Source of the DNA: Sphingorhabdus contaminans
GTDB taxonomy: Bacteria; Pseudomonadota; Alphaproteobacteria; Sphingomonadales; Sphingomonadaceae
Direction of reading: 5' to 3'
DNA length: 64,000 nucleotides
Assembly (NCBI RefSeq): GCF_007280415.1
Contig: NZ_VKKU01000002.1
Span: 868,001 to 932,000 of the forward strand
A program made the translations under genes and the position numbers. Numbering within the stretch: position 1 is the stretch's first letter; each line of letters starts with the position of its first letter. Shown here piece by piece: positions 55,135-64,000 of this stretch. The notes below the pieces were generated by a model. It searched no databases and was not told the origin of the DNA. It saw nothing but the letters and a program-made list of their open reading frames with translations.

Positions 55135-55980
55135 CTAGGCCTTTAACCGCGCGGCATGCCATGCAAGATGGTCGGCCATGAAGGTGGAGATGAAATAATA
55201 GCTGTGATCATAGCCGGGCTGCATCCGGATCGTCGCCTGTTGCCCGGCGGCCTCGCACGCCTCGACCAGCAAATGCGTTTTCAGCTGTTCCGCCAGAAAA
55301 TTGTCGCCCTCGCCCTGATCGACCAACAGGTCGGGCAAACGTGCGCCACCGGCAATCAGCGCGCAGGCATCATATTCGGCCCAAAGTTCCCGATCAGGTC
55401 CCAGATATCCACCCAGCGCCTTTTCCCCCCACGGGCAATTCAGCGGCGAGACGATCGGCGCAAAGGCCGAGGTTGACCGGAATTTTCCGGGCGCGCGAAG
55501 GGATATGGTCAGCGCACCGTGGCCGCCCATGGAATGCCCCATAATGCCCTGCCGCTCCATATCGACGGGGAAGTGTTCGGCAACCAGATGCGGCAATTCA
55601 CTCTCGATATAGCCGCGCATCCGGTAATGTTCGGCAAAGGGTTCGACCAGCGCATTGACATAAAAGCCTGCGCCCAGACCGAAATCATAGGCGCCGTCGG
55701 GATCATCGGGCACGCCCTCACCCCGCGGACTTGTATCGGGCGCGACAAAGATCAGGCCCAGTTCCGAACAGGCCCGTCGAAATTCGCCCTTTTCGGTGAC
55801 ATTGGCATGGGTGCAGGTCAGACCCGACAGATACCAGACCACCGGCAATTTCGCACCCGGCGCGTGGGGCGGGACATAAACCGAAAAGGTCATCTCCGTC
55901 CCCGTCGCGGTCGAATGATGTTTGTAGACACCCTGCACACCACCAAAAGCGGTGTTCGTCGAAACCGTTTCAAATGTCAT
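55135..55980 (-). CDS. fghA: S-formylglutathione hydrolase
   Basis: A 281-residue esterase D-type enzyme that releases formate and glutathione in formaldehyde detoxification. It shows WYLSGLTCTHANVTEKGEFRR, APDTSPRGEGVP and the nucleophile motif GIMGHSMGGHGALTISLR, with a C-terminal YDHSYYFISTFM holding the catalytic His. The ATG at 55980 was chosen over an upstream extension. A VOC-family gene ends 16 bases upstream on the same strand. Confidence 0.95.
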   Translation of the reverse strand: MTFETVSTNTAFGGVQGVYKHHSTATGTEMTFSVYVPPHAPGAKLPVVWYLSGLTCTHANVTEKGEFRRACSELGLIFVAPDTSPRGEGVPDDPDGAYDFGLGAGFYVNALVEPFAEHYRMRGYIESELPHLVAEHFPVDMERQGIMGHSMGGHGALTISLRAPGKFRSTSAFAPIVSPLNCPWGEKALGGYLGPDRELWAEYDACALIAGGARLPDLLVDQGEGDNFLAEQLKTHLLVEACEAAGQQATIRMQPGYDHSYYFISTFMADHLAWHAARLKA

Positions 55981-55996
55981 GCAAGATATCCTTTGG

Positions 55997-56377
55997 TCAG
56001 TCGGTGACGCGGTGCAGCGCGCACAGCTTGTTGCCATCGGGATCGCGCAAATAGGCGAGATATAATTTCATGCCACCGCCTTCGCGTATGCCGGGGGGGT
56101 CCTCAATCGCCTTGCCGCCATTGGCGACGCCTGCGGCATGCCAGGCATCGGCCTGCTCCGGGGTCATCGCAAAACCGATGGTCATGCCGTTTCCGCAAGT
56201 TGCCGGTTGGCCGTCGATCGGCGGGGTGACGAGGAACATCGACCCATTATGCATGTAAATCAGGCGACCCTTTGGGTCCTGAATACCCGGCTTGCCCCCA
56301 AAGGCAGCAAAGGTTGCGTCGTAAAAAGTTTTGGAGCGGGCAATATCGTTGCTGCCCACCATCATATGACTGTACAT
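55997..56377 (-). CDS. VOC (glyoxalase/bleomycin-resistance fold) family protein
   Basis: A 126-residue single-domain VOC protein: MYSHMMVGSNDIARSKTFYDATFAAFG and LYLAYLRDPDGNKLCALH, with metal-site-type His/Glu positions. The substrate is unknown. Being just before fghA, it may be part of glutathione-dependent aldehyde detoxification. AAGGAGAAGG lies directly before the ATG. Confidence 0.88.
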   Translation of the reverse strand: MYSHMMVGSNDIARSKTFYDATFAAFGGKPGIQDPKGRLIYMHNGSMFLVTPPIDGQPATCGNGMTIGFAMTPEQADAWHAAGVANGGKAIEDPPGIREGGGMKLYLAYLRDPDGNKLCALHRVTD

Positions 56378-56568
56378 TTTCCTTCTCCTTTAACCCCGCC
56401 ATCTGGCAAGGGCTCCGCCCGCTTTGACCACCAACCCTTAAGGGGTGCAAGTGCAATTTTTTGTTCAGAAAGGAGGAAGGAAAAAATGGAGAAAGAGATG
56501 TAATGGTGAAACGGAGCCCGCGTTTTGGGAACATTGCAGACGCCCACATATTGTGAGATGTTTCGCCA

Positions 56569-56853
56569 ATGGAACAGCTGATATCCATTGCACTTCGGAT
56601 TGATCGTCAGGTGCTCCACTACCGGACTGTAATGAATCTGGTGGGTTGGACATGCTTTGTCGTGGTCACTGCCGATTATGCAGGCTTCATCAAAATACCA
56701 CCGTTTCTTGCCATTCCATTCTGGTTTGGTGTGATTCTGAATATTTTCAGGTGGGGCATTTGGGAAGCGATGGTCCAACCGCAAATACAGGCACGGGCCG
56801 AACGGGATGGAAGTCGGGATATGATTTCGCCGGACCAGAGAGAAAGTCGATAA
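56569..56853 (+). CDS. Hypothetical small membrane protein
   Basis: A 94-residue protein with two hydrophobic stretches (MNLVGWTCFVVVTADYAGF and PPFLAIPFWFGVILNIFRW) and a charged tail. It resembles small membrane proteins of unknown role. It is convergent to the next gene, and the ribosome-binding site is weak. I do not recognise the family. Confidence 0.45.
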   Translation: MEQLISIALRIDRQVLHYRTVMNLVGWTCFVVVTADYAGFIKIPPFLAIPFWFGVILNIFRWGIWEAMVQPQIQARAERDGSRDMISPDQRESR

Positions 56854-56927
56854 TTGCAGCATTGCCGTGATAGCTGTCTCGGTTCGCGCAAAGACACGAA
56901 AGAAGTCGGAATTCTTTTGTTCGCCGC

Positions 56928-57521
56928 CTACCGCGCGCCCCATGTTACCGAATAGGTCATGTCTTCACGATAGGCAGATGGGCCGTTTGCAAAATGGAAG
57001 CGATATATGCCGGTTTCAGGGACTGTGATGGTCAATATCCCGTCGTTCTTGCCGCTGATGGTCCGCATGGCGGGCGTCCAGTTGGTTGTCGGCCAAGGCT
57101 GGATATCCAGATAGACTTCGCCGCGATCACCAGATGGGCTGTCTATTTCATAGTCGATAAATGCCTCTTGCCCCTTGAACAGAAGCATGTGGCCGGCACC
57201 TAGCTCGGTGTTCGTCACCACCTTGCCCTGACGGCTATATTCATAGATGCCAAGATAAGGGAAAGCGCCCGATATATAGGCTATCAGCCAAAGGCCTAGG
57301 GCTGCGGCCAGAACCGAACCACTGATGCTTAATAGATTGCCGCCGATTTTCGCGCGGCCATGGTCATTGCCCGCGTCGTTTGGCGGCGCACCAAATAGCA
57401 TTTGACCGGCCATCTCCGCCGGATCCGGGCGATGTAACTCAAAGAGGCTGCGATCAGTCACGGTCACATGATATGCGAGTAGCCTTAGCAAAAGATTGAC
57501 GTCGGCTAACGCGCAAACCAC
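56928..57521 (-). CDS. Hypothetical membrane protein with exported beta-rich domain
   Basis: A 197-residue ORF from a GTG at 57521, though the real start may be a later GTG near 57461. One transmembrane helix (LLSISGSVLAAALGLWLIAYISG) is followed by a beta-rich domain (MLLFKGQEAFIDYEIDSPSGDRGEVYLDI...GIYRFHFANG) that looks like a jelly-roll sandwich. No family is recognised. The periplasmic domain suggests a sensing or binding role, but this is inference. Confidence 0.55.
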   Translation of the reverse strand: MVCALADVNLLLRLLAYHVTVTDRSLFELHRPDPAEMAGQMLFGAPPNDAGNDHGRAKIGGNLLSISGSVLAAALGLWLIAYISGAFPYLGIYEYSRQGKVVTNTELGAGHMLLFKGQEAFIDYEIDSPSGDRGEVYLDIQPWPTTNWTPAMRTISGKNDGILTITVPETGIYRFHFANGPSAYREDMTYSVTWGAR

Positions 57522-57631
57522 ACCATCTCCTCACTGGCGGAGAAGAGCGAGAGGGGGAGTGCGCACCCGAGCTATCGCGGTTTGGGGACAGTCCCTGACG
57601 GTACAGTCCCCGCTTTACAACGCCGAGTATA

Positions 57632-58246
57632 TCATCCGCGATAGGCCGGAATGGCCCAGCCTTTCAGAATCGCCATCGCACGCAGGGCGAAGCCGGCAAG
57701 TGCGCTCAGGCTTGCGGCGAGGAGGACAGGCAGGCCGATCCACAGCAGCAAAACGAACAGGCCAGAGGCAAGTGCCGCGGCGGTGACATAGATTTCGGGC
57801 TTCAGCAAAATGGACGGCTCGCCTGCCAGAACATCGCGGATGATCCCGCCGACACAGGCGGTAATGACGCCCATCATCATCGCAGGCAGCAGGGGAACAC
57901 CAAGCGTCAGCGACTTCCACGCGCCGAACACAGCATAAATGGCGATCCCGATCGCATCGAACCAGTCGAGCGCGCGGGCATTCCAGAAGGATTTGGGGGT
58001 CACCCACACCAAGGCAGCGGTCGCGAGACAAGTGGCGGCAAAACGCCAGTCCTGCACCCAAAATACCGGCGCACCGATCAAAAGATCCCGCACCGTCCCC
58101 CCGCCAACCCCGGTGACGAGCGCGAAAAAGGTAAATGTTACCAGAGTTTGCTGGCGGTTCGCCGCCGCCAGTGCACCAGAAGCGGCGAACACCGTGATGC
58201 CGAGCAGATCAAGCCACTGGAGAAGGGGAACGACATGGGGAGTCAA
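57632..58246 (-). CDS. Trimeric intracellular cation channel family protein (UPF0126/TRIC)
   Basis: A 204-residue protein with about seven hydrophobic helices. The double repeat LDLLGITVFAASGALAAANR...VGGGTVRDLLIG and DAIGIAIYAVFGAWKSL...VGGIIRDVLAGE is the TRIC/UPF0126 signature (GGGTxRD). Family members are K+-selective channels. It uses a TTG start with GCGAGG upstream. Confidence 0.9.
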   Translation of the reverse strand: MTPHVVPLLQWLDLLGITVFAASGALAAANRQQTLVTFTFFALVTGVGGGTVRDLLIGAPVFWVQDWRFAATCLATAALVWVTPKSFWNARALDWFDAIGIAIYAVFGAWKSLTLGVPLLPAMMMGVITACVGGIIRDVLAGEPSILLKPEIYVTAAALASGLFVLLLWIGLPVLLAASLSALAGFALRAMAILKGWAIPAYRG

Positions 58247-58273
58247 AGGGGTAACCTCGCTAGAGCTCCGGTC

Positions 58274-58930
58274 TTATACCGATGTGACCGTAAACCAGAT
58301 TAGACCGAACCACAAAAGCGCGACGATTGAAACGGGGTGGAGCCGCTTCATCGTCGTCCAGTCATAGAGCAGCAGGGAAAGAAAAAGCCCGATCCACAAT
58401 GTGAACAGCCAGGGAAGGAATGCCGCCTCTATTTGCGGTTCGCTCCACCCGACCATCATCGGCACGACCACCGGATCGTAGCAACGTGCGAGCACCGGTT
58501 CCATCATGAAAAAGGTGCCGGTCAAAATCAGGCGGCGGTGCCGATCCGGTCGCCGCCGCTGCAGATAGGCGAGGGCTATGAAGATCGAAAAGCTGGGTAG
58601 CAGGATGCGGTTTGCCTTTACCTCCGGGCTCATCGCCGCCCAGCCTTTCCAGACCATGATAAAAACCCAGATCGTGCTCAGCGTGACGCCGAGCGCGATC
58701 ACAATGCCCGCCATTCCCAGCTTTTGGTGAAGCCCTATATTCCGGACGCGGACGAGATTGGCCTGGACGAAAAGCAACAGCATCCATGCGCCACAAAGAA
58801 GGCCATGAATTATGAATTTCGGGTCCGAATTGCTGGGCTGACCTGTGTTGGTGAACAGGTTGTCCGAAAAACCGACCAATGTGAAAAGCAGCAGAAGCAG
58901 CGTTACAACCGGGAAATAGTATCGCTGCAT
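58274..58930 (-). CDS. Hypothetical multi-pass membrane protein
   Basis: A 218-residue protein with about six hydrophobic segments, beginning MQRYYFPVVTLLLLLFTLVGF; polar connecting segments include QKLGMAG (near 82) and RPDRHRRLILTGTFFMMEP. It may belong to the DUF2306-like group but I cannot confirm this. It ends 27 bases before the TRIC-type gene and begins 12 bases after the lpdA stop. Confidence 0.6.
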   Translation of the reverse strand: MQRYYFPVVTLLLLLFTLVGFSDNLFTNTGQPSNSDPKFIIHGLLCGAWMLLLFVQANLVRVRNIGLHQKLGMAGIVIALGVTLSTIWVFIMVWKGWAAMSPEVKANRILLPSFSIFIALAYLQRRRPDRHRRLILTGTFFMMEPVLARCYDPVVVPMMVGWSEPQIEAAFLPWLFTLWIGLFLSLLLYDWTTMKRLHPVSIVALLWFGLIWFTVTSV

Positions 58931-58942
58931 AAAGCGGCTGTC

Positions 58943-60337
58943 CTACATGTGGATCGGCTTTCCTGTAACAGCCATTGCCGCCTCTTTCAACGCTTCGGCG
59001 TGGGTGGGGTGGGCGTGGCAGGTGTAGGCAACATCTTCCGATGTCGCGCCGAACTCCATCGACAGCGCGGCTTCGGCGATCATGCTGCCCGCGATTGAGG
59101 CAATGATGTGGACGCCCAGCACGCGGTCGGTCTTGGCATCGGCGATCACCTTTACGAAACCGTCGGTATCGCGGTTCGTCTTGGCGCGGCTGTTGGCCAT
59201 CATCGGGAATTTGCCGACCTTTATTTCCCCTTGTGCCTTCGCCTCTTCCTCGGTCAGGCCGACGCTGGCGATTTCCGGATAGGTGTAGACGACGCCGGGA
59301 ATGACGTCATGGTTCACAATGCCGGTCAGACCCGCGACGAATTCGGCGGCGGCGATGCCTTCGTCTTCCGCCTTGTGCGCGAGCATCGGGCCGGGGACGA
59401 CATCACCAATGGCGTAGATGCCGGGGACGCTGGTCTGGAAATCATGGCCGATTTCGATCTGGCCGCGGGCATTGACGGTCAGGCCTGCCTTGTCGAGGGC
59501 GAGTCCTTCGGTGTTGGGCTTGCGGCCAATGGCGACAAGGACGCAGTCCGCCTCTATGTTTTCCGATGCACCGCCTGCAGCGGGTTCTACGGTCAGTGTC
59601 GCGGTGCCGCCCTTGACAGTGGCGCCGGTGACCTTGGTACCGGTGCGAATGGTGAAACCCTGCTTCTTGAAGATCTTGGCGGCTTCCTTGCGGACTTCGC
59701 CGTCCATGCCGGGCAGGATCTGGTCGAGATATTCGACGACGGTAACTTGTGCGCCAAGGCGCAACCACACACTTCCCAGTTCCAGCCCGATCACACCGCC
59801 GCCAATGACGACGAGATGCTTGGGCACCTTGGGCAAGGCGAGCGCGCCGGTGGAATCGACAATGACCTTCTGGTCAATGGTCACGCCCGGCAGCGGGGTG
59901 ACCGACGAACCGGTCGCGATCATGATCTTCTGCGCGGTGTAGCTTTTTCCGGCGACGTCGATGCTGTTCGGCGAGGTAAAGGCGGCATGGCCTTTCAGCC
60001 AGTCGACCTTGTTCTTTTTGAACAGAAACTCGATACCGCCGGTCAGTTCGCCCACGGCCTTCGTCTTTTCGGCGTGCATCTGGTCGAGGTTCAGGCCGAC
60101 GCCTTTGAAGTCGATGCCGAATTTGGCGAGCGCGCCCGACTGGGCTTCATGGTAGAGTTCCGAGGCGTGGAGCATGGCCTTGGACGGAATGCAGCCGACG
60201 TTGAGGCAGGTTCCGCCCAATGTTTCGCGGCTTTCCACGCAGGCGGTTTTCAAACCGAGCTGGGCGGCACGGATTGCAGCGACATAGCCGCCGGGACCTG
60301 CGCCGATGACGATCAGGTCATAATCTTGTTCTGCCAT
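58943..60337 (-). CDS. lpdA: Dihydrolipoyl dehydrogenase (E3)
   Basis: A 464-residue E3. It has FAD binding IGAGPGGYVAAIRAAQLG, redox cysteines in GGTCLNVGCIPSKA, NAD binding VIGGGVIGLELGSVW and a C-terminal HAHPTHAEALKEA with the catalytic His. It re-oxidises dihydrolipoamide of the 2-oxoglutarate dehydrogenase complex. It follows sucB by 12 bases. Confidence 0.97.
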   Translation of the reverse strand: MAEQDYDLIVIGAGPGGYVAAIRAAQLGLKTACVESRETLGGTCLNVGCIPSKAMLHASELYHEAQSGALAKFGIDFKGVGLNLDQMHAEKTKAVGELTGGIEFLFKKNKVDWLKGHAAFTSPNSIDVAGKSYTAQKIMIATGSSVTPLPGVTIDQKVIVDSTGALALPKVPKHLVVIGGGVIGLELGSVWLRLGAQVTVVEYLDQILPGMDGEVRKEAAKIFKKQGFTIRTGTKVTGATVKGGTATLTVEPAAGGASENIEADCVLVAIGRKPNTEGLALDKAGLTVNARGQIEIGHDFQTSVPGIYAIGDVVPGPMLAHKAEDEGIAAAEFVAGLTGIVNHDVIPGVVYTYPEIASVGLTEEEAKAQGEIKVGKFPMMANSRAKTNRDTDGFVKVIADAKTDRVLGVHIIASIAGSMIAEAALSMEFGATSEDVAYTCHAHPTHAEALKEAAMAVTGKPIHM

Positions 60338-60349
60338 GGTGTCGGCTCC

Positions 60350-61588
60350 TTACAGGTCGATCAACAAACGGGCGGGATCTTCAATTGCTTCTTTGACGAT
60401 CTTGAGGAATGTCACCGCCTCGCGCCCGTCGATCAGGCGGTGGTCGTAGCTGAGCGCGAGATACATCATCGGGCGCACGACGACGGCGCCATTGCGGACC
60501 ACGGGCCGGTCTTCGATACGGTGCAGCCCGAGAACAGCGCTCTGCGGCGGGTTGATGATCGGTGTCGACATAAGGCTGCCGAACACACCGCCATTGGAAA
60601 TGGTGAAGGTGCCGCCGGTCATATCCTCCATCGTCAGCGAACCGGATTTCGCCTTGGCCCCGAAATCGGCAATGGCCTTTTCGATTTCGGCAAAGCTCAT
60701 GGCGTCGGCATTACGCACGACCGGGACGACGAGGCCATTGGGCGCGCTCACCGCGACCGAGACGTCGAGATAATTGTGATAGACGATTTCATCGCCCTGG
60801 ATTTGCGCATTCACCGCGGGCACATCGCGCGCGGCGAGGGCAACAGCCTTTGTGAAAAAGCCCATGAAGCCCAGCCGGACGCCATGCTTCTTTTCAAACA
60901 GATCCTTATATTTGTCACGCGTCGCAATGACTTCGCTCATGTCGCAGTCATTGAACGTGGTCAAAAGCGCTGCGGTTTCCTGCGCGCTCTTCAACCGCTT
61001 GGCGATGGTCTGGCGCAGACGGGTCATCTTGACGCGTTCTTCCTGACGCGCACCAGCAGGGGCTGCCTTGGGCGTTGCGCTCTCTGCCGCGGGTGAAGCT
61101 TCGGCAGGCGCAACCTTGGCGGCGGCGACCACGTCTTCCTTTGTCAGGCGTCCGTCTTTGCCGGTCCCCTTGATCTTGCTGGGATCGATGCCGAGCTCAA
61201 GTACCAGACGGCGGACAGCGGGGGAAAGCGGCAGGTCGCTGTTTTCGGCGGCCGGCGCAGCTTCGGCAACAGGTGCAGGGGCAGGTGCCGTTGCCACAGG
61301 TTGCGGGGCAGCCGCAGGTGCAGCAGGCGCCGCGGCGCCCGCGCCCGCGCTGCCTTCTTCGATGGAGGCGATCACGGCGCCGACATTGACCGTCGCGCCT
61401 TCCTCGACGCTGTATGCGCCCATGATTCCGGCGACGGGTGCGGGCACTTCGACAGCGACCTTATCGGTTTCAAGGCTGGCGATCGGCTCGTCGGCGGCAA
61501 CGGCTTCGCCCGGCTTTTTCAGCCATTGGCCAAGGGTGGCCTCGGTGATGGATTCGCCCAGTACGGGGACTTTGACTTCGGTGCTCAT
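60350..61588 (-). CDS. sucB: 2-Oxoglutarate dehydrogenase E2 (dihydrolipoamide succinyltransferase)
   Basis: A 412-residue E2. The lipoyl domain has the modified Lys in [15 protein letters not shown] near residue 43, followed by an Ala/Pro-rich linker, an E3-binding domain ([28 protein letters not shown]) and a catalytic domain with [13 protein letters not shown] (active-site His). It lies between sucA and lpdA. Confidence 0.97.
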   Translation of the reverse strand: MSTEVKVPVLGESITEATLGQWLKKPGEAVAADEPIASLETDKVAVEVPAPVAGIMGAYSVEEGATVNVGAVIASIEEGSAGAGAAAPAAPAAAPQPVATAPAPAPVAEAAPAAENSDLPLSPAVRRLVLELGIDPSKIKGTGKDGRLTKEDVVAAAKVAPAEASPAAESATPKAAPAGARQEERVKMTRLRQTIAKRLKSAQETAALLTTFNDCDMSEVIATRDKYKDLFEKKHGVRLGFMGFFTKAVALAARDVPAVNAQIQGDEIVYHNYLDVSVAVSAPNGLVVPVVRNADAMSFAEIEKAIADFGAKAKSGSLTMEDMTGGTFTISNGGVFGSLMSTPIINPPQSAVLGLHRIEDRPVVRNGAVVVRPMMYLALSYDHRLIDGREAVTFLKIVKEAIEDPARLLIDL

Positions 61589-61593
61589 GGGGA

Positions 61594-64000
61594 TCAGCCT
61601 TTTCTCTGACGGCGGATTTCTGCGCGGACATTATGACCAAGGGCGTCGGCGACCAACGCGGCCTGTTCGGCCTGATGGCGCTTGGCAAGGCCGGTTGCGG
61701 TCGCCGCAGCGGCCTTGCGCCCGGCATAGCGCGCGCGGGTCGGTTTAACCTTTGCGTTCAACAGGCATTCTTCGATGAAGGGATCGACAAAGGACCAGCT
61801 GCCCGCATTTTTCGGTTCTTCCTGTGCCCAGACAACCTCTTCCAACCCGGTCATACGCTTCAGGCGAACCGTCAGAGGTTCGCCGGGGAATGGATAAAGC
61901 TGCTCGATCCGGACAATCGCGGTGTCGCTGTCCCCGGCCGCATTGCGGGCCTCCATCAGGTCATAGGCGACCTTGCCGGAACAGAGCACCAGACGCTTCA
62001 CATCCTTGTCTGCAGGTGCCCAGGGGTCGGACAATATCCGCATGAAGTGGCTGTCGCCCTGAAAATCTTCTGCCTTGGAAACTGCCATTTTGTGCCGCAG
62101 CAGGGATTTGGGTGTCATGACAACCAGCGGCTTGCGGAACGACCGCGCCATCTGACGGCGCAGCAGGTGGAAATAATTTGCCGGCGTCGTGCAATTGGCG
62201 ACCTGGATATTATCCTCGGCGCAAAGCTGCAGGAACCGTTCCAGACGGGCCGAGCTATGTTCGGGACCCTGACCTTCATAGCCATGGGGCAACAACATCA
62301 CGAGGCCGTTGGCGCGCAGCCATTTTGCCTCGCCCGATGCAATGAACTGGTCGATCATGGTCTGGGCACCATTGGCAAAGTCGCCAAATTGCGCTTCCCA
62401 CAATACCAGCGTTTTGGGTTCGGCACCGGCATAACCATATTCATAGCCGAGCACGCCAAATTCGGACAGCGGGCTGTCCAGAACCTCGAACCGTCCGTGC
62501 GGCAATGTCGAGAGCGGCACATATTTTTCTTCCGTGCCCTGATCGACCCAGACAGCGTGCCGCTGGCTAAACGTACCGCGGCCTGAATCCTGTCCCGAAA
62601 GACGCACGCCAAATCCTTCCGACAGCAGGGAGCCGAAGGCCAGGGCTTCGCCTGTTGCCCAGTCAAAATTCTCGCCCGAAGTGAACATCGCCTTCTTCGC
62701 GTCGAGAACACGGCCAAGGGTGGGATGGATATTCAGCGTGTCGGGCACCGATGTTAATGTGCGACCCAAGCTGTCGAACAGCTTTTTGGAAATGCCCGTT
62801 TCAACGTTACGGCGCGCGGTTTCCGGATCGGCAGGCTTCGAAAGCCCCGACCAGCGTCCGCCAAACCAGTCCGCCGCATTGGGCTTGTAATCGGCGGCGC
62901 CTGTAAATTCCTGCTCGAGCAGGGCGACAAAACGAGTCGCATGTTCATTGGCCCAGTCGGCATCAATCACACCTTCGGCCTGAAGCCTTTTGGCATAAAT
63001 CTCGCTGACGCCGGGATGGCCCTTGATCACCTTGTACATCAGTGGCTGGGTAAAGCTCGGCTCGTCACCTTCATTGTGGCCGAAGCGGCGGTAGCACCAC
63101 ATGTCGATCACGATATCGCGGTGGAATGTCTGGCGAAATTCGATGGCGATCTTGCACGCAAAGGTAACCGCCTCGGGATCGTCGCCGTTAACGTGGAAAA
63201 TCGGGGCCTGAACGCCCTTGGCAACATCCGAAGGATAAGGCGACGAGCGCGCATATTGCGGGCTGGTGGTAAAGCCGACCTGGTTGTTCACGATAAAGTG
63301 CAGGCATCCGCCGGTATTATAGCCGCGAATCCCAGAGAAACCGAGGCATTCCCAAACGATACCCTGTCCTGCAAAGGCCGCATCGCCATGCAACAGAACC
63401 GGCAGGACCTGCTCATGCTTGCCAAGGTCGCCGCGGGCGGTCTGGTTGGCGCGCACCTTTCCGAGAACGACCGGATTGACCGCCTCCAGATGGGACGGAT
63501 TGGGGACAAGGCTCATATGCACCTTGATGCCGTCAAATTCGCGGTCGGTGCTGGTGCCCAGATGATATTTCACATCGCCCGAACCGCCGACATCATCGGG
63601 ATTCGCGCTGCCGCCCGAAAATTCATGGAATATGATGCGATAGGGCTTGGCCATCACATTGGCCAAGACGTTCAGGCGGCCACGATGCGGCATGCCATAT
63701 ACGATTTCGCGGACGCCCAGTTGCCCGCCATATTTGATGACCGCTTCGAGAGCGGGAATCATGGATTCGCCGCCGTCCAGACCGAAACGCTTCGTGCCGA
63801 CATATTTGCGGCCCAGGAATTTTTCGTACTGTTCGGCTTCGATAACCTTGGCCAGAATCGCCTTTTTGCCTTCGGGCGTGAAGTGGATGGCGGCGTCCTT
63901 GCCTTCCATCCGTTCCTGCAGGAAACGGCGTTCTTCCACATCGGCAATGTGCATATATTCCAGACCGACGGGGCCGCAATAATTTGCCCGCAAGATGTCG
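61594..64000 (-). CDS. sucA: 2-Oxoglutarate dehydrogenase E1 (N-terminus outside window)
   Basis: About 802 residues of E1, the thiamine-diphosphate subunit that decarboxylates 2-oxoglutarate. Seen are [46 protein letters not shown] and the C-terminal [16 protein letters not shown] with [12 protein letters not shown]. The frame is open to the window edge, and full-length E1 is over 900 residues, so the N-terminus is missing. It is first in the sucA-sucB-lpdA operon, 5 bases before sucB. Confidence 0.96.
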   Translation of the reverse strand, partial: DILRANYCGPVGLEYMHIADVEERRFLQERMEGKDAAIHFTPEGKKAILAKVIEAEQYEKFLGRKYVGTKRFGLDGGESMIPALEAVIKYGGQLGVREIVYGMPHRGRLNVLANVMAKPYRIIFHEFSGGSANPDDVGGSGDVKYHLGTSTDREFDGIKVHMSLVPNPSHLEAVNPVVLGKVRANQTARGDLGKHEQVLPVLLHGDAAFAGQGIVWECLGFSGIRGYNTGGCLHFIVNNQVGFTTSPQYARSSPYPSDVAKGVQAPIFHVNGDDPEAVTFACKIAIEFRQTFHRDIVIDMWCYRRFGHNEGDEPSFTQPLMYKVIKGHPGVSEIYAKRLQAEGVIDADWANEHATRFVALLEQEFTGAADYKPNAADWFGGRWSGLSKPADPETARRNVETGISKKLFDSLGRTLTSVPDTLNIHPTLGRVLDAKKAMFTSGENFDWATGEALAFGSLLSEGFGVRLSGQDSGRGTFSQRHAVWVDQGTEEKYVPLSTLPHGRFEVLDSPLSEFGVLGYEYGYAGAEPKTLVLWEAQFGDFANGAQTMIDQFIASGEAKWLRANGLVMLLPHGYEGQGPEHSSARLERFLQLCAEDNIQVANCTTPANYFHLLRRQMARSFRKPLVVMTPKSLLRHKMAVSKAEDFQGDSHFMRILSDPWAPADKDVKRLVLCSGKVAYDLMEARNAAGDSDTAIVRIEQLYPFPGEPLTVRLKRMTGLEEVVWAQEEPKNAGSWSFVDPFIEECLLNAKVKPTRARYAGRKAAAATATGLAKRHQAEQAALVADALGHNVRAEIRRQRKG

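Noticed and set aside
59108-61096. Long plus-strand open frame of 662 codons
   Set aside because: It lies antisense to lpdA and sucB, which have full domain motifs; it is a by-product of GC-rich third positions.

Overview
The window looks like about 64 kb of the chromosome of an alphaproteobacterium of the Sphingomonadales (Sphingopyxis/Sphingorhabdus-like). This is inferred from gene content and order, not from a database search: COQ9, MmcB, DUF1491, DUF6489, a DUF4402 pilin operon, bufferin genes, and the alphaproteobacterial order maf-oriC-hemE...rho...mnmE-mnmG-rsmG-parA-parB. No insertion sequence, prophage, integrase or CRISPR array was seen. Most genes are core housekeeping genes.

Layout. 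1-6.4 kb: the end of a thioredoxin/TPR gene, a LON-domain gene, marC, a lipoprotein, folD, yggT, argB, a queuosine-precursor transporter and a nucleoside transporter. 6.4-35.7 kb: a long tract of visibly lower GC (mutS to DUF6489) with the maeB, bamE, feoAB, ssb, COQ9, DUF3604, SleB and ptsN genes. It also holds a tight leftward operon (PPSR-maf-aroE-coaE-dnaQ-hpf-ptsN), the probable replication origin at 30.66-30.95 kb, and the rightward hemE-hemJ-rho-terC set. Genes diverge from the probable origin on both sides. 35.76-41.4 kb: the high-GC mnmE-mnmG-rsmG-parA-parB operon with three perfect parS sites, two of them inside coding sequence. 41.6-45.9 kb: a DUF4402 pilin, its chaperone and a divergent usher-like outer-membrane protein.

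46-52 kb is the most interesting part. Two bufferin-type copper-metallophore precursors (bufA1 with doxX; bufA2 with the MNIO enzyme bufB and partner bufC), a cytochrome b/molybdopterin oxidoreductase pair, and a small membrane protein plus an exported methionine sulfoxide reductase form four transcription units. Each is preceded by the same bipartite element, GTAAC(C/T/G)-16 nt-CGAA. That element matches, as I recall it, the promoter of the Caulobacter ECF sigma factor SigF, so this looks like a compact envelope copper/oxidative-stress regulon. No sigma or anti-sigma gene lies in the window.

52-64 kb: an aspartate aminotransferase, a fused pabB-pabC gene with no visible normal start codon right after tRNA-Gly(CCC), S-formylglutathione hydrolase, small membrane proteins, and the lpdA-sucB-sucA operon of the 2-oxoglutarate dehydrogenase complex (sucA cut by the window edge).

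Two sharp base-composition breaks, one inside the 3' end of mutS and one just before mnmE, bound the lower-GC tract that contains oriC. They suggest a large homologous replacement or an assembly chimera.
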